NCBI GenBank assembly: GCA_005402585.1
Contig: BIFP01000007.1
Span: 62,001-126,000, forward strand
Source of the DNA: Micromonosporaceae bacterium KJ-029
Lineage (GTDB): Bacteria > Actinomycetota > Actinomycetes > Mycobacteriales > Micromonosporaceae
Length of the DNA: 64,000 nucleotides
Direction of reading: 5' to 3'
Made by a program: the position numbers and the translations under genes. Positions within the stretch are counted from its first letter, which is position 1, and each line of letters starts with the position of its first letter. This document shows, one piece after another, positions 32,131 through 40,906 of the stretch. The notes below the pieces were generated by a model. That model did no database searches and was not told where the DNA came from. It worked only from the letters and a program-made list of their open reading frames with translations.

Positions 32131-32576
32131 CCCGCCAGGCGCGGCCTCCCGTCGTTCCCGCCGAGGTCCCCGACCAGCGGCACCGCGCCGCGCCGTTCCG
32201 TCTCCTTGACCGCGCACGTCATGCACAGCACCAGCGTCGCCGCCGGGGCCCGCAACGCCACCGCCTGCTGCTTCGGGCCGATCCACATGTCCGTGCCGCA
32301 GTCGCCGCACCGCGTCAGCGAGTGGTCGACGGTCGGCACGTGCCGGGGGACGTCCGTGCCCTCCAGCAGCTCGTTCGCGTTCGTCGGCGGGCACGCCAGG
32401 ATCACCCGCTTCTCTCGCGGCATACCCTGGCCGTCCCGCTGGGCGATGTTCACCGCCGCGCCGACCTCGACGTCATCCGCGCCGAGCGCCCGCATCCGGT
32501 CGGGGTGGAGCGTCCCGTAGCGGTTCAGCAGCGCCTCCCGCGCCACGTCGAACGCGCTGCGCTTCCCGCCCTCCAT
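32127..32576 (-). CDS. Phage zinc-ribbon protein
   Basis: A 149-residue protein starting MEGGKRSAFDVARE, with GAGGGGAG eight bases upstream. A helical N-terminus is followed by RCGDCG (about 89-94) and LCMTCA (about 117-122), a four-Cys zinc site, and a Gly/Arg-rich end. It probably interacts with DNA or RNA, but no family is recognised. It overlaps the preceding 325-codon frame by 104 bases, which is unusual. Confidence 0.65.
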   Translation of the reverse strand: MEGGKRSAFDVAREALLNRYGTLHPDRMRALGADDVEVGAAVNIAQRDGQGMPREKRVILACPPTNANELLEGTDVPRHVPTVDHSLTRCGDCGTDMWIGPKQQAVALRAPAATLVLCMTCAVKETERRGAVPLVGDLGGNDGRPRLAG

Positions 32577-33450
32577 CGTGAACTCCCCTCACGTTCTGGC
32601 GGTCGTCGTCTCGACGACCCGCCCGGCCCTCGTCGACGTGCAGCCCCGGGCCGGCGACGTCGCCGCCGAGCCGCCGTACCGCCGCGATCCGCTCGAACAC
32701 CTGTTTGCCCCAGCCCAGCCGCTCCACCGACGGCACCACCACCAGCTCCGCCGCGCCGTCCTCGACATCGGCGACCGTCTCCCGCCAACCGCGGGAACCG
32801 ACCCGCGACGCGACCGCCTCGATGCCCTGCTCGTCGCACCAGCGGGCCGCGACCCTGGCCAGCTCCTCGACGGTGGCCCGGCCGCCGCGCACCGCGCGGG
32901 CGAACAGCACCGCCCGGCGCCGCACCCACCGCCGCCGGCCTGCGTCCCACCGCGCCTGCTCGTACAGGCGGGTCAGGTTCGGGCCTGAGCCCTCCACGTC
33001 CGGCGAGCACGGCACCCACCGGCCGGCTCCCTGGTCCCACTGGATGTGCCAGCCGAACTCCCGGCACTCCCGGTGGCCGGGCCACTCGCCGGTCCAGGTC
33101 GCCTGCCCGCAGTCGTGGCCGGCGGAGTCGGCCAGGGCCCGGCACCACATCCGCTTCCGGCCGGTGGCCAGGCACTCGGCCAGGTCGCAGTCGTCGGCGT
33201 GCGTCCCGCCGATCCCGGCGTCGCAGGCCGGGCAACTACCGCGCAGCAGCTCGTCGTCGCCCACGGTCAACGCCTCCAACAGATCCTCGACCACCGCGGT
33301 GGTCATCTCGCGTACGTCCTCCGGGATCCGCCGCCACGCGGCGGCCGCGGATCCGGGCGGCAGCGGCTTGTCGGATTCGCCGGCGGCGCGCACCTGGTCG
33401 AACCAGGTGCACGCCGCGTCAGCGGACCGACGCCTCAGCGTCTCGGTCAC
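32473..33450 (-). CDS. Phage protein with zinc-binding N-terminus and resolvase-like segment
   Basis: A 325-codon frame starting at ATG 33448-33450, overlapping the ParB stop as ATGA. Residues 60-150 contain Cys/His pairs (CPACDAG, CDLAECL, HRECREFGWHI). Residues about 215-265 look like part of a serine-recombinase catalytic domain: ELVVVPSVERLGWGKQVFERIAAVRRLG. The last 60 codons lose protein-like character. In the +1 frame, translation after about 32615 ends naturally at TGA 32589-32591, just before the next ribosome site. So the real gene may end at 32589 by a frameshift, natural or in the sequence. Confidence 0.6.
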   Translation of the reverse strand: MTETLRRRSADAACTWFDQVRAAGESDKPLPPGSAAAAWRRIPEDVREMTTAVVEDLLEALTVGDDELLRGSCPACDAGIGGTHADDCDLAECLATGRKRMWCRALADSAGHDCGQATWTGEWPGHRECREFGWHIQWDQGAGRWVPCSPDVEGSGPNLTRLYEQARWDAGRRRWVRRRAVLFARAVRGGRATVEELARVAARWCDEQGIEAVASRVGSRGWRETVADVEDGAAELVVVPSVERLGWGKQVFERIAAVRRLGGDVAGPGLHVDEGRAGRRDDDRQNVRGVHDGGREAQRVRRGAGGAAEPLRDAPPRPDAGARRG

Positions 33451-35039
33451 TCATCCCCTTCGGCCTCGGGCTGCTCGGCGTCGGCCTCGGCGCAGTCGGC
33501 GTCACGCTCGCCCTCGGCGTCCTCGGCCCCGGTGTCCTCGGCGGCGTCGTCCTGGTCGCCGTCGCCGGCCTCTTCCTCGGCCGCCAGCTCCTCCTCGTAC
33601 GCCAGCTGCTCGGCTTCCTCCTCGGCTGCGGCGCGCTTCCGCTCCTCCTCGTCGGCGACGAGCCGGGCACGCATGGCCGCTTCGGCGTCGGACAGCTCGT
33701 AGCCGTCCTCCTCCAGCCTGTTCAGCCACAGCACGATCAGGTCCTTGTGCGCGACCCACCGGCCGTCGGCGACCTGCTCGACGTTGTGCTCCTGCGCGCC
33801 GATCATCCGGGCGACGAGCAGCCGGCTCACCCGGTCCTGCCCGGCGGTCGCGGCGTCGTTCAGCTCACCGCCGGCCAGCTCCTTGATCAGCTCCCGGTCG
33901 GGCCGGTAGTTGAGGAAGTCCGGCCATACCACGGCGAACCGCATCGCCTCGATCAGCAGCGTCTTCGCGCCCTTCGCGCTGCCATACTTCTCGACCAGGA
34001 ACCGCCGCCGCACGGCCGCGGACTCCTTGAGCCGTGCCCGCAGCTCCTCCTTGGCCTTCGCGGCGGCCTCCTCGGCAGCCTTTGCGGCCGGGCTCTTGTA
34101 GTAGCTGTGCCCGGTCCGCTTGTAGCCGTGGGCGTCCGGGTCGAGGCAGACGATGATCGCCTCGGCCGAGTCCCACCGGTCCTCGACGAGCGCGCCGTAC
34201 CCGTCGAGCGCCTTGACCGCCTCCGGGTCGATCTCCTGGCCGTCGGCCGTCTCCAGCTGGTCGACGCGCGCCATCGCGCAGTTGTACGGCCACTCGTTCG
34301 GCTTCTTCACGATCGTGACGCCGGCTGCTTCCAGCTCGGCGGTCAGGTCCGCGGTGGCCTGCTTGACCTTCCGCTTGCGGCGCTCCTCGCCGACCTTGTG
34401 CTTGATCCCCCAGCCGTTGCCGACCTCCTTGAGGATCTTCTCCATCACCTTCGGGTCGTCCTCGAACTCGGCTAGCTCGGCGACGTCCTCCAGGCTCAGC
34501 CGGCCGGCGTCGGCTGCCTCGGTGGCGGCCGTGCCGAGCTTCGTCAGCTTGAGCGCGGACTGGACGTGTTCCTGCTTCCGGCCGGTCCGGCGGGCGATCT
34601 CGGTGACGTCCAGGCCGAACAGCTCCAGCTGCGCGTAGCCGGCTGCCCGCTCGGACTCGGTGAGGTCGGCGCGCTGGTCGTTCTCGACCAGCATCCCGAC
34701 GATCTGGTCGGGGGCGAGGCCCGCCATGTCCGGGCGGACGAGGCACGGCACGGTCTGCGGCTGGCCTTCGGCCCATTCGCCGGCTTCCAGTGCCTCGGCT
34801 GCGGCGGCGGCCCGGCGGTGGCCGGCGACGATGCGGTGGCCGCCGTCCTCGGGGACGACGGTCAGGGCCTGCCACACGCCGTGCGCGGCGATCGACGCGC
34901 GCAGCTCGGTCAGGTCGCCGAGCTGGTTCCGCAGGTTGCTCGGGTGCGCGATCAGCTCTCGCGGGTCGAGCTGGGCCAGGTACGGCGCCGTCGCCGTCGC
35001 CTTCGCCCTCGGGCGGCGCGCCTTCGTGGGTGCTGTCAC
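33447..35039 (-). CDS. ParB/Srx-domain protein with acidic C-terminal tail
   Basis: A 530-residue protein from GTG 35037-35039. Residues 20-115 form the ParB N-terminal nuclease-like domain (ELIAHPSNLR, then HRIVAGHRRAAAA). A helix-turn-helix follows (DVTEIARRTGRKQEHV, about 165-180). A long helical middle and Lys/Glu-rich coiled coil come next, and the last 80 residues are strongly acidic. Phage ParB-like proteins may act as regulators, in DNA segregation or as CTP-dependent clamps; no partner ParA gene is nearby. It heads the group 35.0-32.1 kb. Confidence 0.82.
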   Translation of the reverse strand: MTAPTKARRPRAKATATAPYLAQLDPRELIAHPSNLRNQLGDLTELRASIAAHGVWQALTVVPEDGGHRIVAGHRRAAAAAEALEAGEWAEGQPQTVPCLVRPDMAGLAPDQIVGMLVENDQRADLTESERAAGYAQLELFGLDVTEIARRTGRKQEHVQSALKLTKLGTAATEAADAGRLSLEDVAELAEFEDDPKVMEKILKEVGNGWGIKHKVGEERRKRKVKQATADLTAELEAAGVTIVKKPNEWPYNCAMARVDQLETADGQEIDPEAVKALDGYGALVEDRWDSAEAIIVCLDPDAHGYKRTGHSYYKSPAAKAAEEAAAKAKEELRARLKESAAVRRRFLVEKYGSAKGAKTLLIEAMRFAVVWPDFLNYRPDRELIKELAGGELNDAATAGQDRVSRLLVARMIGAQEHNVEQVADGRWVAHKDLIVLWLNRLEEDGYELSDAEAAMRARLVADEEERKRAAAEEEAEQLAYEEELAAEEEAGDGDQDDAAEDTGAEDAEGERDADCAEADAEQPEAEGDE

Positions 35040-35188
35040 CTCTCGGTCCTTCCTACTCCACGTGAACGGACATACGGCCCTTGCCGTACATAATCATTGT
35101 ATCAATCAAGATCATCACCCGTCCAATCGAAAGCCATGCTGACCTGCGGATTTGCCCCAGACGGGCACGGCGGTCCACGATCGAACCC

Positions 35189-36538
35189 ATGCCGACACTG
35201 AGGAATCGCCGACTCGAACAGCTCCTCGGTGGACTCATCGACGAATCCCTGACCTACAAGCAGGTCACGGGCCTCATCCCAGGCACCGTCGAGGGCCCCG
35301 ACCTCGACTTCAAGCGCGACACGTACAGCAGCAAGGACAGCCACCGGAAAGCGCTGTGCGGCGATGTCGGCGGCCTGGCCAACGCCAACGGCGGCCTGCT
35401 CATCCTCGGCATGGAGGAGGACAGCCAGTGCCGCGCCGCGAAGGACGTAGGCGTCGACATCAGCGACGCCGAGCGCCTCCGGCTCCACCAGACCGTCATC
35501 GCCAACGTCCAGCCGACGCCGACGTTCGACATCATCCCGGTCGAGGATCCCGACCGGCCGGGCAGCGGCTTCCTCGTCATCTGGGTCGCCTGCACGGCGG
35601 CAGCGCCGCACGCCTACGTCCAGAACAACTCGCTGCTCTATCCCAAGCGCATCGGCACCCAGACGGTGTGGCTTACCGAGGCACTGGTGGCCGAGGCGTA
35701 CCGCGCCCGGTTCGCCGGCCTCGCCGACCGTATCGACGAAGCTGCCCGCATCGAGCGGGACTTCACCACCCGCCTCGACAGCCGGCAATCCTGGGTCGTG
35801 GCCACCCTCGTACCCGACGTCCCCGGCGAATTCCGCATCGACACGGCAACCCTCAACGCCTTCGAGCAGGAGATCGCCGGCCAGGCCATCAGCGGACTGG
35901 ACATCCCATTGACGCACTTTCGACGGCCTGGGGTCCGGCACCGCCGGCTCGTTGGTGCCGGCGAGTACGACCCACACGGGCTGTACCTGGACCTTGCCTG
36001 CGAGCTGCACGAAAACGGCAGTGGAAGCATCGCCGCCTGCTTCGACGCCCGGCACCCCCGGCCCAGCCACGACGACGGCCCACCGCCCGGAAGCCGGATC
36101 GATGACGAGGACCTGGTCATCACGATCGCCGCCGCGCTGAGGTTCCTCACAGTTCATGCCCGAGACCGCGCGGCGGCGGGCGGCCTCGCCACCGTGCGGG
36201 TCACCATCTACCCGGTGGCTCTCGACCTGCCAACCTATCTGGTGCACCACCGCGGCCACGGCTGGGTCAACAACCTCGGCACCCATCCCATGAGGCAGCC
36301 GCCCGTCGCCGATGGCGTCGCGGACATTGACGAACTGGCCACGGAAGGTCGAGGCTTGCTGGCCGCCACCTACCGCCTCGCAAGCAGCCTCGTCCAGGAG
36401 TTCGGCCGTCCGGAAGCGCTTCAACTCACCGCTGATGGAAACCTGCGGCGACGGTACTGGCACCAGCAGGCGCAGGGCATCGTGATGCGGTACGCCGAGC
36501 AGCACGACGTAGACGTCATCGAGGACTTGGCGGGCTGA
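35189..36538 (+). CDS. AlbA_2/Schlafen-like putative nucleic-acid-binding protein (insert 1)
   Basis: A 449-residue protein from ATG 35189 (MPTLRNRRLEQLL). Residues about 10-135 match the AlbA_2 or Schlafen-type domain: DESLTYKQV, EGPDLDFKRDTY, then GDVGGLANANGGLLILGMEED and the strand FLVIWV. The rest is an unrecognised mixed domain. Such domains occur in Schlafen-type RNases and in bacterial defence or regulator proteins. It is on the plus strand between large terminase and ParB, which are both minus, so it is likely an inserted accessory gene. It stops six bases from the terminase stop. Confidence 0.72.
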   Translation: MPTLRNRRLEQLLGGLIDESLTYKQVTGLIPGTVEGPDLDFKRDTYSSKDSHRKALCGDVGGLANANGGLLILGMEEDSQCRAAKDVGVDISDAERLRLHQTVIANVQPTPTFDIIPVEDPDRPGSGFLVIWVACTAAAPHAYVQNNSLLYPKRIGTQTVWLTEALVAEAYRARFAGLADRIDEAARIERDFTTRLDSRQSWVVATLVPDVPGEFRIDTATLNAFEQEIAGQAISGLDIPLTHFRRPGVRHRRLVGAGEYDPHGLYLDLACELHENGSGSIAACFDARHPRPSHDDGPPPGSRIDDEDLVITIAAALRFLTVHARDRAAAGGLATVRVTIYPVALDLPTYLVHHRGHGWVNNLGTHPMRQPPVADGVADIDELATEGRGLLAATYRLASSLVQEFGRPEALQLTADGNLRRRYWHQQAQGIVMRYAEQHDVDVIEDLAG

Positions 36539-36543
36539 CGCGT

Positions 36544-37941
36544 TCACTGCTGCCCTCCCGACGGGCGGGCCGGCTTGCCGAGTGGCGACGCGACCACCGC
36601 CCGGCTGGATTCCTTCGCCCGCAGGTACGCCACCCCGTGCACCAGCGCGTCCAGCCGGTCCGGCGAGTCCCCCGACTCCGGCGTCCACGTCGTCTGCTGG
36701 TCCTCCAGCACCGGGAAAGCACCGACGTGGTGCACCCGAGGCGGCACGACCTCGTACCGGGCCGCCACCGGCTCGGCGCGTACCCGCTTCGACTGGCGGG
36801 CCTGCACCACGTCGATCGGCGGGTCACCGCCCGGCAGCAGGCCCTCCTTCTGCATGGCCACCCAGGCGTCGACCAGGATGTCCCGCAGCCACGCAGACGA
36901 CCCCTCGTAGATCACCACGTCCGCGTCGACGTCCAGGTAGCACTGCCAGATCCGCCGGGCGGCGGCCATGCCGGCGATCTTCATGCTCCGGTCGGCCAGC
37001 ACATAGTGGTCGCCGTCCTCGCCCCGGCCGACCGCGACGATCCCCGTCTCGTCGCTCGTCTCCGACACCGTGTCCGCCGGGTCGACGCTGACGACCGTGC
37101 GGACCAGCGGCGGCACGTCCTCCTGGTCGAGGCGGCCGGCTTCGATCCACGCCGACTTCCACAGCGCGCCGTCGACGTCGGATAGCAGCTCGGCGTTCAG
37201 CTCCTGCCGGCCCAGCCGGGTGCCGCCGTACTGCTCCAGCAGCTCCTCCAGCGCCTCCGGGCTGAGGTTCGCCGCGTTGTCGAGCGTCTTCCCGCGGGTG
37301 ATGAGCACCCGGGGTCGGCGGCTGCGCGCGAGCTGCTTCTTCGCCCGCGCCAGCAGCTTCTTCACGTGCGGCAGCGGCTTCGGCGTCGTGCTGATGACCA
37401 TGCGCGGCTCGGCGGCCTCGCGCATGCAGAACCACAGCATGTCGAACACGCCCTGCGCGGTCTGCAACGGCCAGGCCGCGTACTCGTCGAGCCAGCAGCC
37501 GTCGAAGTCGTAGCCGCGCAGCGTGTCCGGGTCCTGCGCGCCGAACCCGCGGATGATCGCGCCGTTCGTGAGCTCCAGGTACGGCTCGCTCTTGTTGAAC
37601 GTCCGCACCTGCTTCGGCGGGATCACCGCCAGCAGCCCGGCCCGCCTGGCGGTGAAGCACACGTTGTACACCTCGCGGTGCGTCTTCGCGATCACCGCGT
37701 AGTGCCCACCCGGCCGCGTCCCGGCCCACCCGCGTACCGTCTCCGCTCCGGTGCGCGTCTTGCCGAAGCCACGGCCGGCGAGCAGCATCCAGATCCGGTA
37801 GTACGCCGGCTCCATCTGCTCCGGCCGCGCCTGCCGCCGCCAGTCGTACCGGACCATGCCCTGCACCTCGGACACCTCGCGCAGGTACGCGGCCAGCTCG
37901 GCGTCCGTCATCAGCGCCGGGTCCGGGTACGACAGCAGCAT
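36544..37941 (-). CDS. terL: Terminase large subunit
   Basis: A 465-residue packaging motor and nuclease. Walker A GRGFGKT is at 56-62 and Walker B-type CWLDEYA at about 149-155. The ATPase coupling region follows (VISTTPKP at about 185). The RNase-H-like nuclease carries VVSVDPADT near 290, DADVVIYEGSS, and DSPDRLDALVHG near the C-terminus, whose Asp residues would hold metal ions. It starts three bases after the preceding membrane protein. The portal would usually follow directly; here the next minus-strand phage genes are ParB and zinc-ribbon genes, then 20 kb of cargo. Confidence 0.92.
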   Translation of the reverse strand: MLLSYPDPALMTDAELAAYLREVSEVQGMVRYDWRRQARPEQMEPAYYRIWMLLAGRGFGKTRTGAETVRGWAGTRPGGHYAVIAKTHREVYNVCFTARRAGLLAVIPPKQVRTFNKSEPYLELTNGAIIRGFGAQDPDTLRGYDFDGCWLDEYAAWPLQTAQGVFDMLWFCMREAAEPRMVISTTPKPLPHVKKLLARAKKQLARSRRPRVLITRGKTLDNAANLSPEALEELLEQYGGTRLGRQELNAELLSDVDGALWKSAWIEAGRLDQEDVPPLVRTVVSVDPADTVSETSDETGIVAVGRGEDGDHYVLADRSMKIAGMAAARRIWQCYLDVDADVVIYEGSSAWLRDILVDAWVAMQKEGLLPGGDPPIDVVQARQSKRVRAEPVAARYEVVPPRVHHVGAFPVLEDQQTTWTPESGDSPDRLDALVHGVAYLRAKESSRAVVASPLGKPARPSGGQQ

Positions 37942-37944
37942 CGG

Positions 37945-38343
37945 TCAGCGCCCGCCCCACATCTCGTCGGCCTGCTGCCGCAGGTCGGCCACGGAGCACC
38001 ACCACAGGCCGGCCAGCGGGGCGACCATCAGCAGCGGGCAGCCGAGCCCGGCCGGGCCGAGCCACCACCAGGACAGCCAGGCGGCGAGGCCGGTCAACGC
38101 GACCCAGCCGGCCAGCAGCAGCCGCCACGCCCACGTCCGGCGGGCCAGGGCACGCCGCCTGGCCGGGTCCGGGGCGACGACCGGGGCGCGGCCAACCCAC
38201 CGCTGCCCGGCGAGGTCCAGCACGGTCCACGTCTGCGGGCCGACACCGGCCACCGGGCCACCGGGCCGCCAGGCAGGCTCGGCGGGCGGGGGCCGTCGGT
38301 GGCCGGTCAGCAGCCGCGTCGAGCGCGGTCCACGACGCCTCAC
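37945..38343 (-). CDS. Membrane protein between terminase subunits
   Basis: A 132-residue protein. GTG 38341-38343 overlaps the stop of the previous 49-residue gene (GTGA). The first 70 residues are Arg/Pro-rich and hydrophilic. Two hydrophobic segments with many Trp follow (about 72-100). It ends VADLRQQADEMWGGR, three bases before terL. Two-span proteins at this place are common but unnamed; an effect on membrane or superinfection is possible but not shown. Confidence 0.6.
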   Translation of the reverse strand: MRRRGPRSTRLLTGHRRPPPAEPAWRPGGPVAGVGPQTWTVLDLAGQRWVGRAPVVAPDPARRRALARRTWAWRLLLAGWVALTGLAAWLSWWWLGPAGLGCPLLMVAPLAGLWWCSVADLRQQADEMWGGR

Positions 38344-38489
38344 CCCTCCACCAGCAGCACCACCACGGCGACCGCGTTCGCGGCACCCAGCAGCAGCACC
38401 CCCGCCGCGACTGCCCGCACCGCCCACCGTGGAGCGTCCACCTCCACGGCGATCCGCACCTGCTCGTCACTCCTGCGACGCCGGCTCAT
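38340..38489 (-). CDS. 49-residue membrane protein
   Basis: Starts at ATG 38487-38489 with GGAGAGAG upstream. A basic N-terminus (MSRRRRSDEQVRIAVEV) precedes one hydrophobic helix (about 26-47). Its first 23 bases overlap the end of the small terminase gene, and its stop overlaps the next start. It is short and easily missed, but overlap on both sides and codon bias support it. Confidence 0.55.
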   Translation of the reverse strand: MSRRRRSDEQVRIAVEVDAPRWAVRAVAAGVLLLGAANAVAVVVLLVEG

Positions 38490-39081
38490 CGGCTCTCTCC
38501 TCGTCGTCATCGCCGGCCGCCAGGTCGTCGGGCTCGGCGCTCGGGTTGGCCTCGCCGGCACGAGCCGCCGCCTCGGCCATCAGCGCCCGGAAGAAGTCGG
38601 CGCGCTGCTGCTCGGTCATCTGCTCGACCTCGGCGCGGATCGGGCCGCCGTCCGGGCCGGTGTGCGCGGTGGTCGAGTCGGGCAGGCCCAACGCCAGCCG
38701 CTCGACCCGGGTCGCCACCTCCAGCCAGCGGGCGATGTCGGCCGGGCTCAGCTTCGACGCGTCGAGGGTCTGCAACCGGGCCACGATCTTGGCTTGCAGC
38801 GCCGCCGAGATCCGCGCGTGCCGCTTCGCCATGTCCCGCCGCTGCTCGGCCAGGCCCTCGACGTACAGCCGGTCCTCTTCGCGGTCCCACGCCGCCGCCC
38901 GCTGCACCCACTTCCACGTCGTGGCGAGCTTGTGGAGGTAATCCCGGGATCTGTCGACCTCGGTGGCGACCTTGGCGACGGTGCGCGTGCGGCCGAGGTC
39001 CCGGTACAGCACGAAGTACCCGTAGGCCCGCTCGGGCTCGCGCTGCTGCCGGTCCCAGGCCAGGATCTCCGGCTCGCTCAT
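38467..39081 (-). CDS. terS: Terminase small subunit (putative)
   Basis: A 204-residue protein. ATG 39079-39081 has AGGAGG five bases upstream. The N-terminal 70 residues contain an HTH-like helix pair: RTRTVAKVATEVDRSRDYLHKLATTWKW. A helical middle (EGLAEQRRDMAKRHARISAALQAKIVARL) could form the oligomeric ring, and the tail is acidic. Sequence is divergent. The call rests mainly on position, two genes before terL, and on this HTH plus helical ring layout. Confidence 0.7.
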   Translation of the reverse strand: MSEPEILAWDRQQREPERAYGYFVLYRDLGRTRTVAKVATEVDRSRDYLHKLATTWKWVQRAAAWDREEDRLYVEGLAEQRRDMAKRHARISAALQAKIVARLQTLDASKLSPADIARWLEVATRVERLALGLPDSTTAHTGPDGGPIRAEVEQMTEQQRADFFRALMAEAAARAGEANPSAEPDDLAAGDDDEERADEPASQE

Positions 39082-39150
39082 GGTCACCTCCTCGTCGTGC
39101 TGGTGCGGGCGGCCCGGCAGGCGGGGAAGTGCCGGCCGGGCCGCCCTGTC

Positions 39151-39465
39151 TCAGTGGCCGCCCTTCCTGCCGTTGGCCATCGGGGGGCGGGCGATCGCCG
39201 CGTTGCCGTACATGAGGGCGTCGTCCAGAGAGGTCAGGACCATCGACGTCTCGCGGCAGGGCGGCAGGCTGCGCATCGCCTCGGCCATCAGGACCTTCAT
39301 GGCGGCGCGCCACCTGCCGTGGGCCTCGGCTTGGGCGGTGCTGCGCGGCGGGTGGTGGTCGCAGCGGCGGTCCAGTTCGTACCGCTGCCGCTCATCGAGG
39401 CCGGCGTACACGTCGTCGTGGCCGTCAGCGTCGGGGGTCGGGGTGCTGGTCGGCTCGGTTGCCAT
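39151..39465 (-). CDS. Acb2-like cyclic-oligonucleotide sponge candidate
   Basis: A 104-residue protein from ATG 39463-39465 (AGGAGG five bases upstream). After a Thr/Pro-rich start, residues about 22-100 form two helices with a pattern I associate with Acb2/Tad1-hairpin proteins of phages: RRCDHHPPRS, a long helix, then LPPCRETSMVLTSLDDALMYGNAAIAR. Acb2 sequesters cyclic nucleotides and blocks CBASS (and related) immunity. It lies between the ParB-like gene and small terminase, a common accessory place. The match is by recollected pattern, so function is provisional. Confidence 0.6.
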   Translation of the reverse strand: MATEPTSTPTPDADGHDDVYAGLDERQRYELDRRCDHHPPRSTAQAEAHGRWRAAMKVLMAEAMRSLPPCRETSMVLTSLDDALMYGNAAIARPPMANGRKGGH

Positions 39466-39557
39466 GGGTTCCTCCTGGTCGGGCCACAGTCGTGTACTGC
39501 GGCCGGATGGGCTGAGGGCCGGTCGGCGGGCTGCCGGCCGGCCCGGGTCGGGGGTGG

Positions 39558-40499
39558 TCAGCCGGCGAGGTAGTCGGCGGCCAGCAGCTCCAGGGCGCGC
39601 CACCGCTGGTCGGCGGGCACCTCCCCGGCGGCCACGAGCTTGTTGACCGCGCGGGTCAGCACGGCGGCGGCGTCGGCTGGCATCGAGCGCGTCTCGACGA
39701 CCGTCTCGATCGGCACCAGGCGGCCGGCCGCGCCGATCGGCTCGCCGGACTCCGCGTCGAACCACACGCCGTCGCGCAGCTCGCCGAGGTGCCGCTCGAA
39801 CACCTGGAGGATCAGGCCGAGCGCGGTGGCCACGTTGCCGACGTTGTGGGCGCCGTGGGCGGTCGCGAGGGCGTCCAGCGTGGCTTCGTAGTCGCCGTAG
39901 CCGGCGAGCCAGCGGGCGTCGGCCTGGACGATGCGGCGGGCTTCCTCGAAGCTGCCGCGGGCGGCGTCCAGTTCCTGCGGCAGGAACACCAGCTGGACGG
40001 TGGCGAAGTCCAGGTTCGCCTCGGACAGGCCCTCCAGGTCGACCTGCGCGAGCAGGTCGAGCTGCTTGTCGTCCAGGCCCGAGTAGGCCCGCCAGTCCAC
40101 GTCGTCCAGCTCGTCGTACAGGTGCTTCAACGTGGCGGGGTCGTCCTCGCCCTCGATCGCGTTGTGGGACAGCTGGAGGGCGACCTGCCGGGCGCGGGTC
40201 AGCGGCTGGTCGACCACGATCACGGACACCTGTTCCAGGCCCGCCTCCCGGGCGGCCATGATCCGGTGGTTCCCCGACAGCACGACCATCCGGCCGCCCG
40301 CCTCGTCGTGCCACACCAGCGGCGTGCTGGTGAGCGCCCCGTCGCGGCGGACGTTCGCCACCAGGCGGTCGAACGTCTCCTTCCGCATGTACCGCGCGTT
40401 GACCTCCAGCAGCGTCAGGGCCTGCGGGTCGACTATCTCGGGGCGCAGGTTCAGTGGGCCGGCGTCGGCGGGCCCGGCCAGCTCGTCGACGTCGTTCAC
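39558..40499 (-). CDS. ParB-like N-terminal domain protein
   Basis: A 313-residue protein. Its GTG (40497-40499) overlaps the stop of the 136-residue gene as GTGA. Residues about 15-110 fit the ParB/Srx fold: LRPEIVDPQALTLLEVNARYM, then RMVVLSGNHRIMAAREAG. The remaining two thirds are helical and unrecognised. In phages such proteins often lie beside DNA-modification genes, as here. It differs from the second ParB-like gene at 33447-35039, which has an HTH and acidic tail. Confidence 0.78.
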   Translation of the reverse strand: MNDVDELAGPADAGPLNLRPEIVDPQALTLLEVNARYMRKETFDRLVANVRRDGALTSTPLVWHDEAGGRMVVLSGNHRIMAAREAGLEQVSVIVVDQPLTRARQVALQLSHNAIEGEDDPATLKHLYDELDDVDWRAYSGLDDKQLDLLAQVDLEGLSEANLDFATVQLVFLPQELDAARGSFEEARRIVQADARWLAGYGDYEATLDALATAHGAHNVGNVATALGLILQVFERHLGELRDGVWFDAESGEPIGAAGRLVPIETVVETRSMPADAAAVLTRAVNKLVAAGEVPADQRWRALELLAADYLAG

Positions 40500-40906
40500 C
40501 GGGCCGCCCCGATCACGAACCGGCCGTCCTCGGCGCGGCACTCGAACACGCCCAGGCTGTCGGGGACGGCGGTCAGGCCCCGCTCGGCGGCCCGGTTCAC
40601 CTCGCAGGCGAACAGGTTCGGCCGGCACGACATGGGGTGCTGGACGGTCCAGCCTTCGTCGCGCAGCTCGACCAGGTGCGCCGTCTCGGCGTCGACGGGC
40701 ATCATGCGGCCGGCGCCGGCGAGAGCGGCGAGGGCGGCGGCCATCTCGGCGCGGAACGCCGCGTCGGCGGCCATCCGCTCGGTGTACCCGTCGGCCCGCT
40801 CCGGGTCGGCGGGGTACGCCCGGAGGTAGCGGGCCCGGGCGGCGGCCCGGACCGCCAGGTCGACGTCGGCGGCGGCGACCTGGTCGCCGTGGTGCTCGTC
40901 GCTCAT
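40496..40906 (-). CDS. Unknown protein coupled to DNA-modification gene
   Basis: A 136-residue protein. ATG 40904-40906 overlaps the stop of the preceding gene (ATGA). The N-terminal half is an Ala/Arg-rich helix set. The second half has HPMSCRPNLFACEVNRAAERG, with two Cys, and a short beta end. Overlap on both sides makes a three-gene coupled unit. No family recognised. Confidence 0.6.
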   Translation of the reverse strand: MSDEHHGDQVAAADVDLAVRAAARARYLRAYPADPERADGYTERMAADAAFRAEMAAALAALAGAGRMMPVDAETAHLVELRDEGWTVQHPMSCRPNLFACEVNRAAERGLTAVPDSLGVFECRAEDGRFVIGAAR

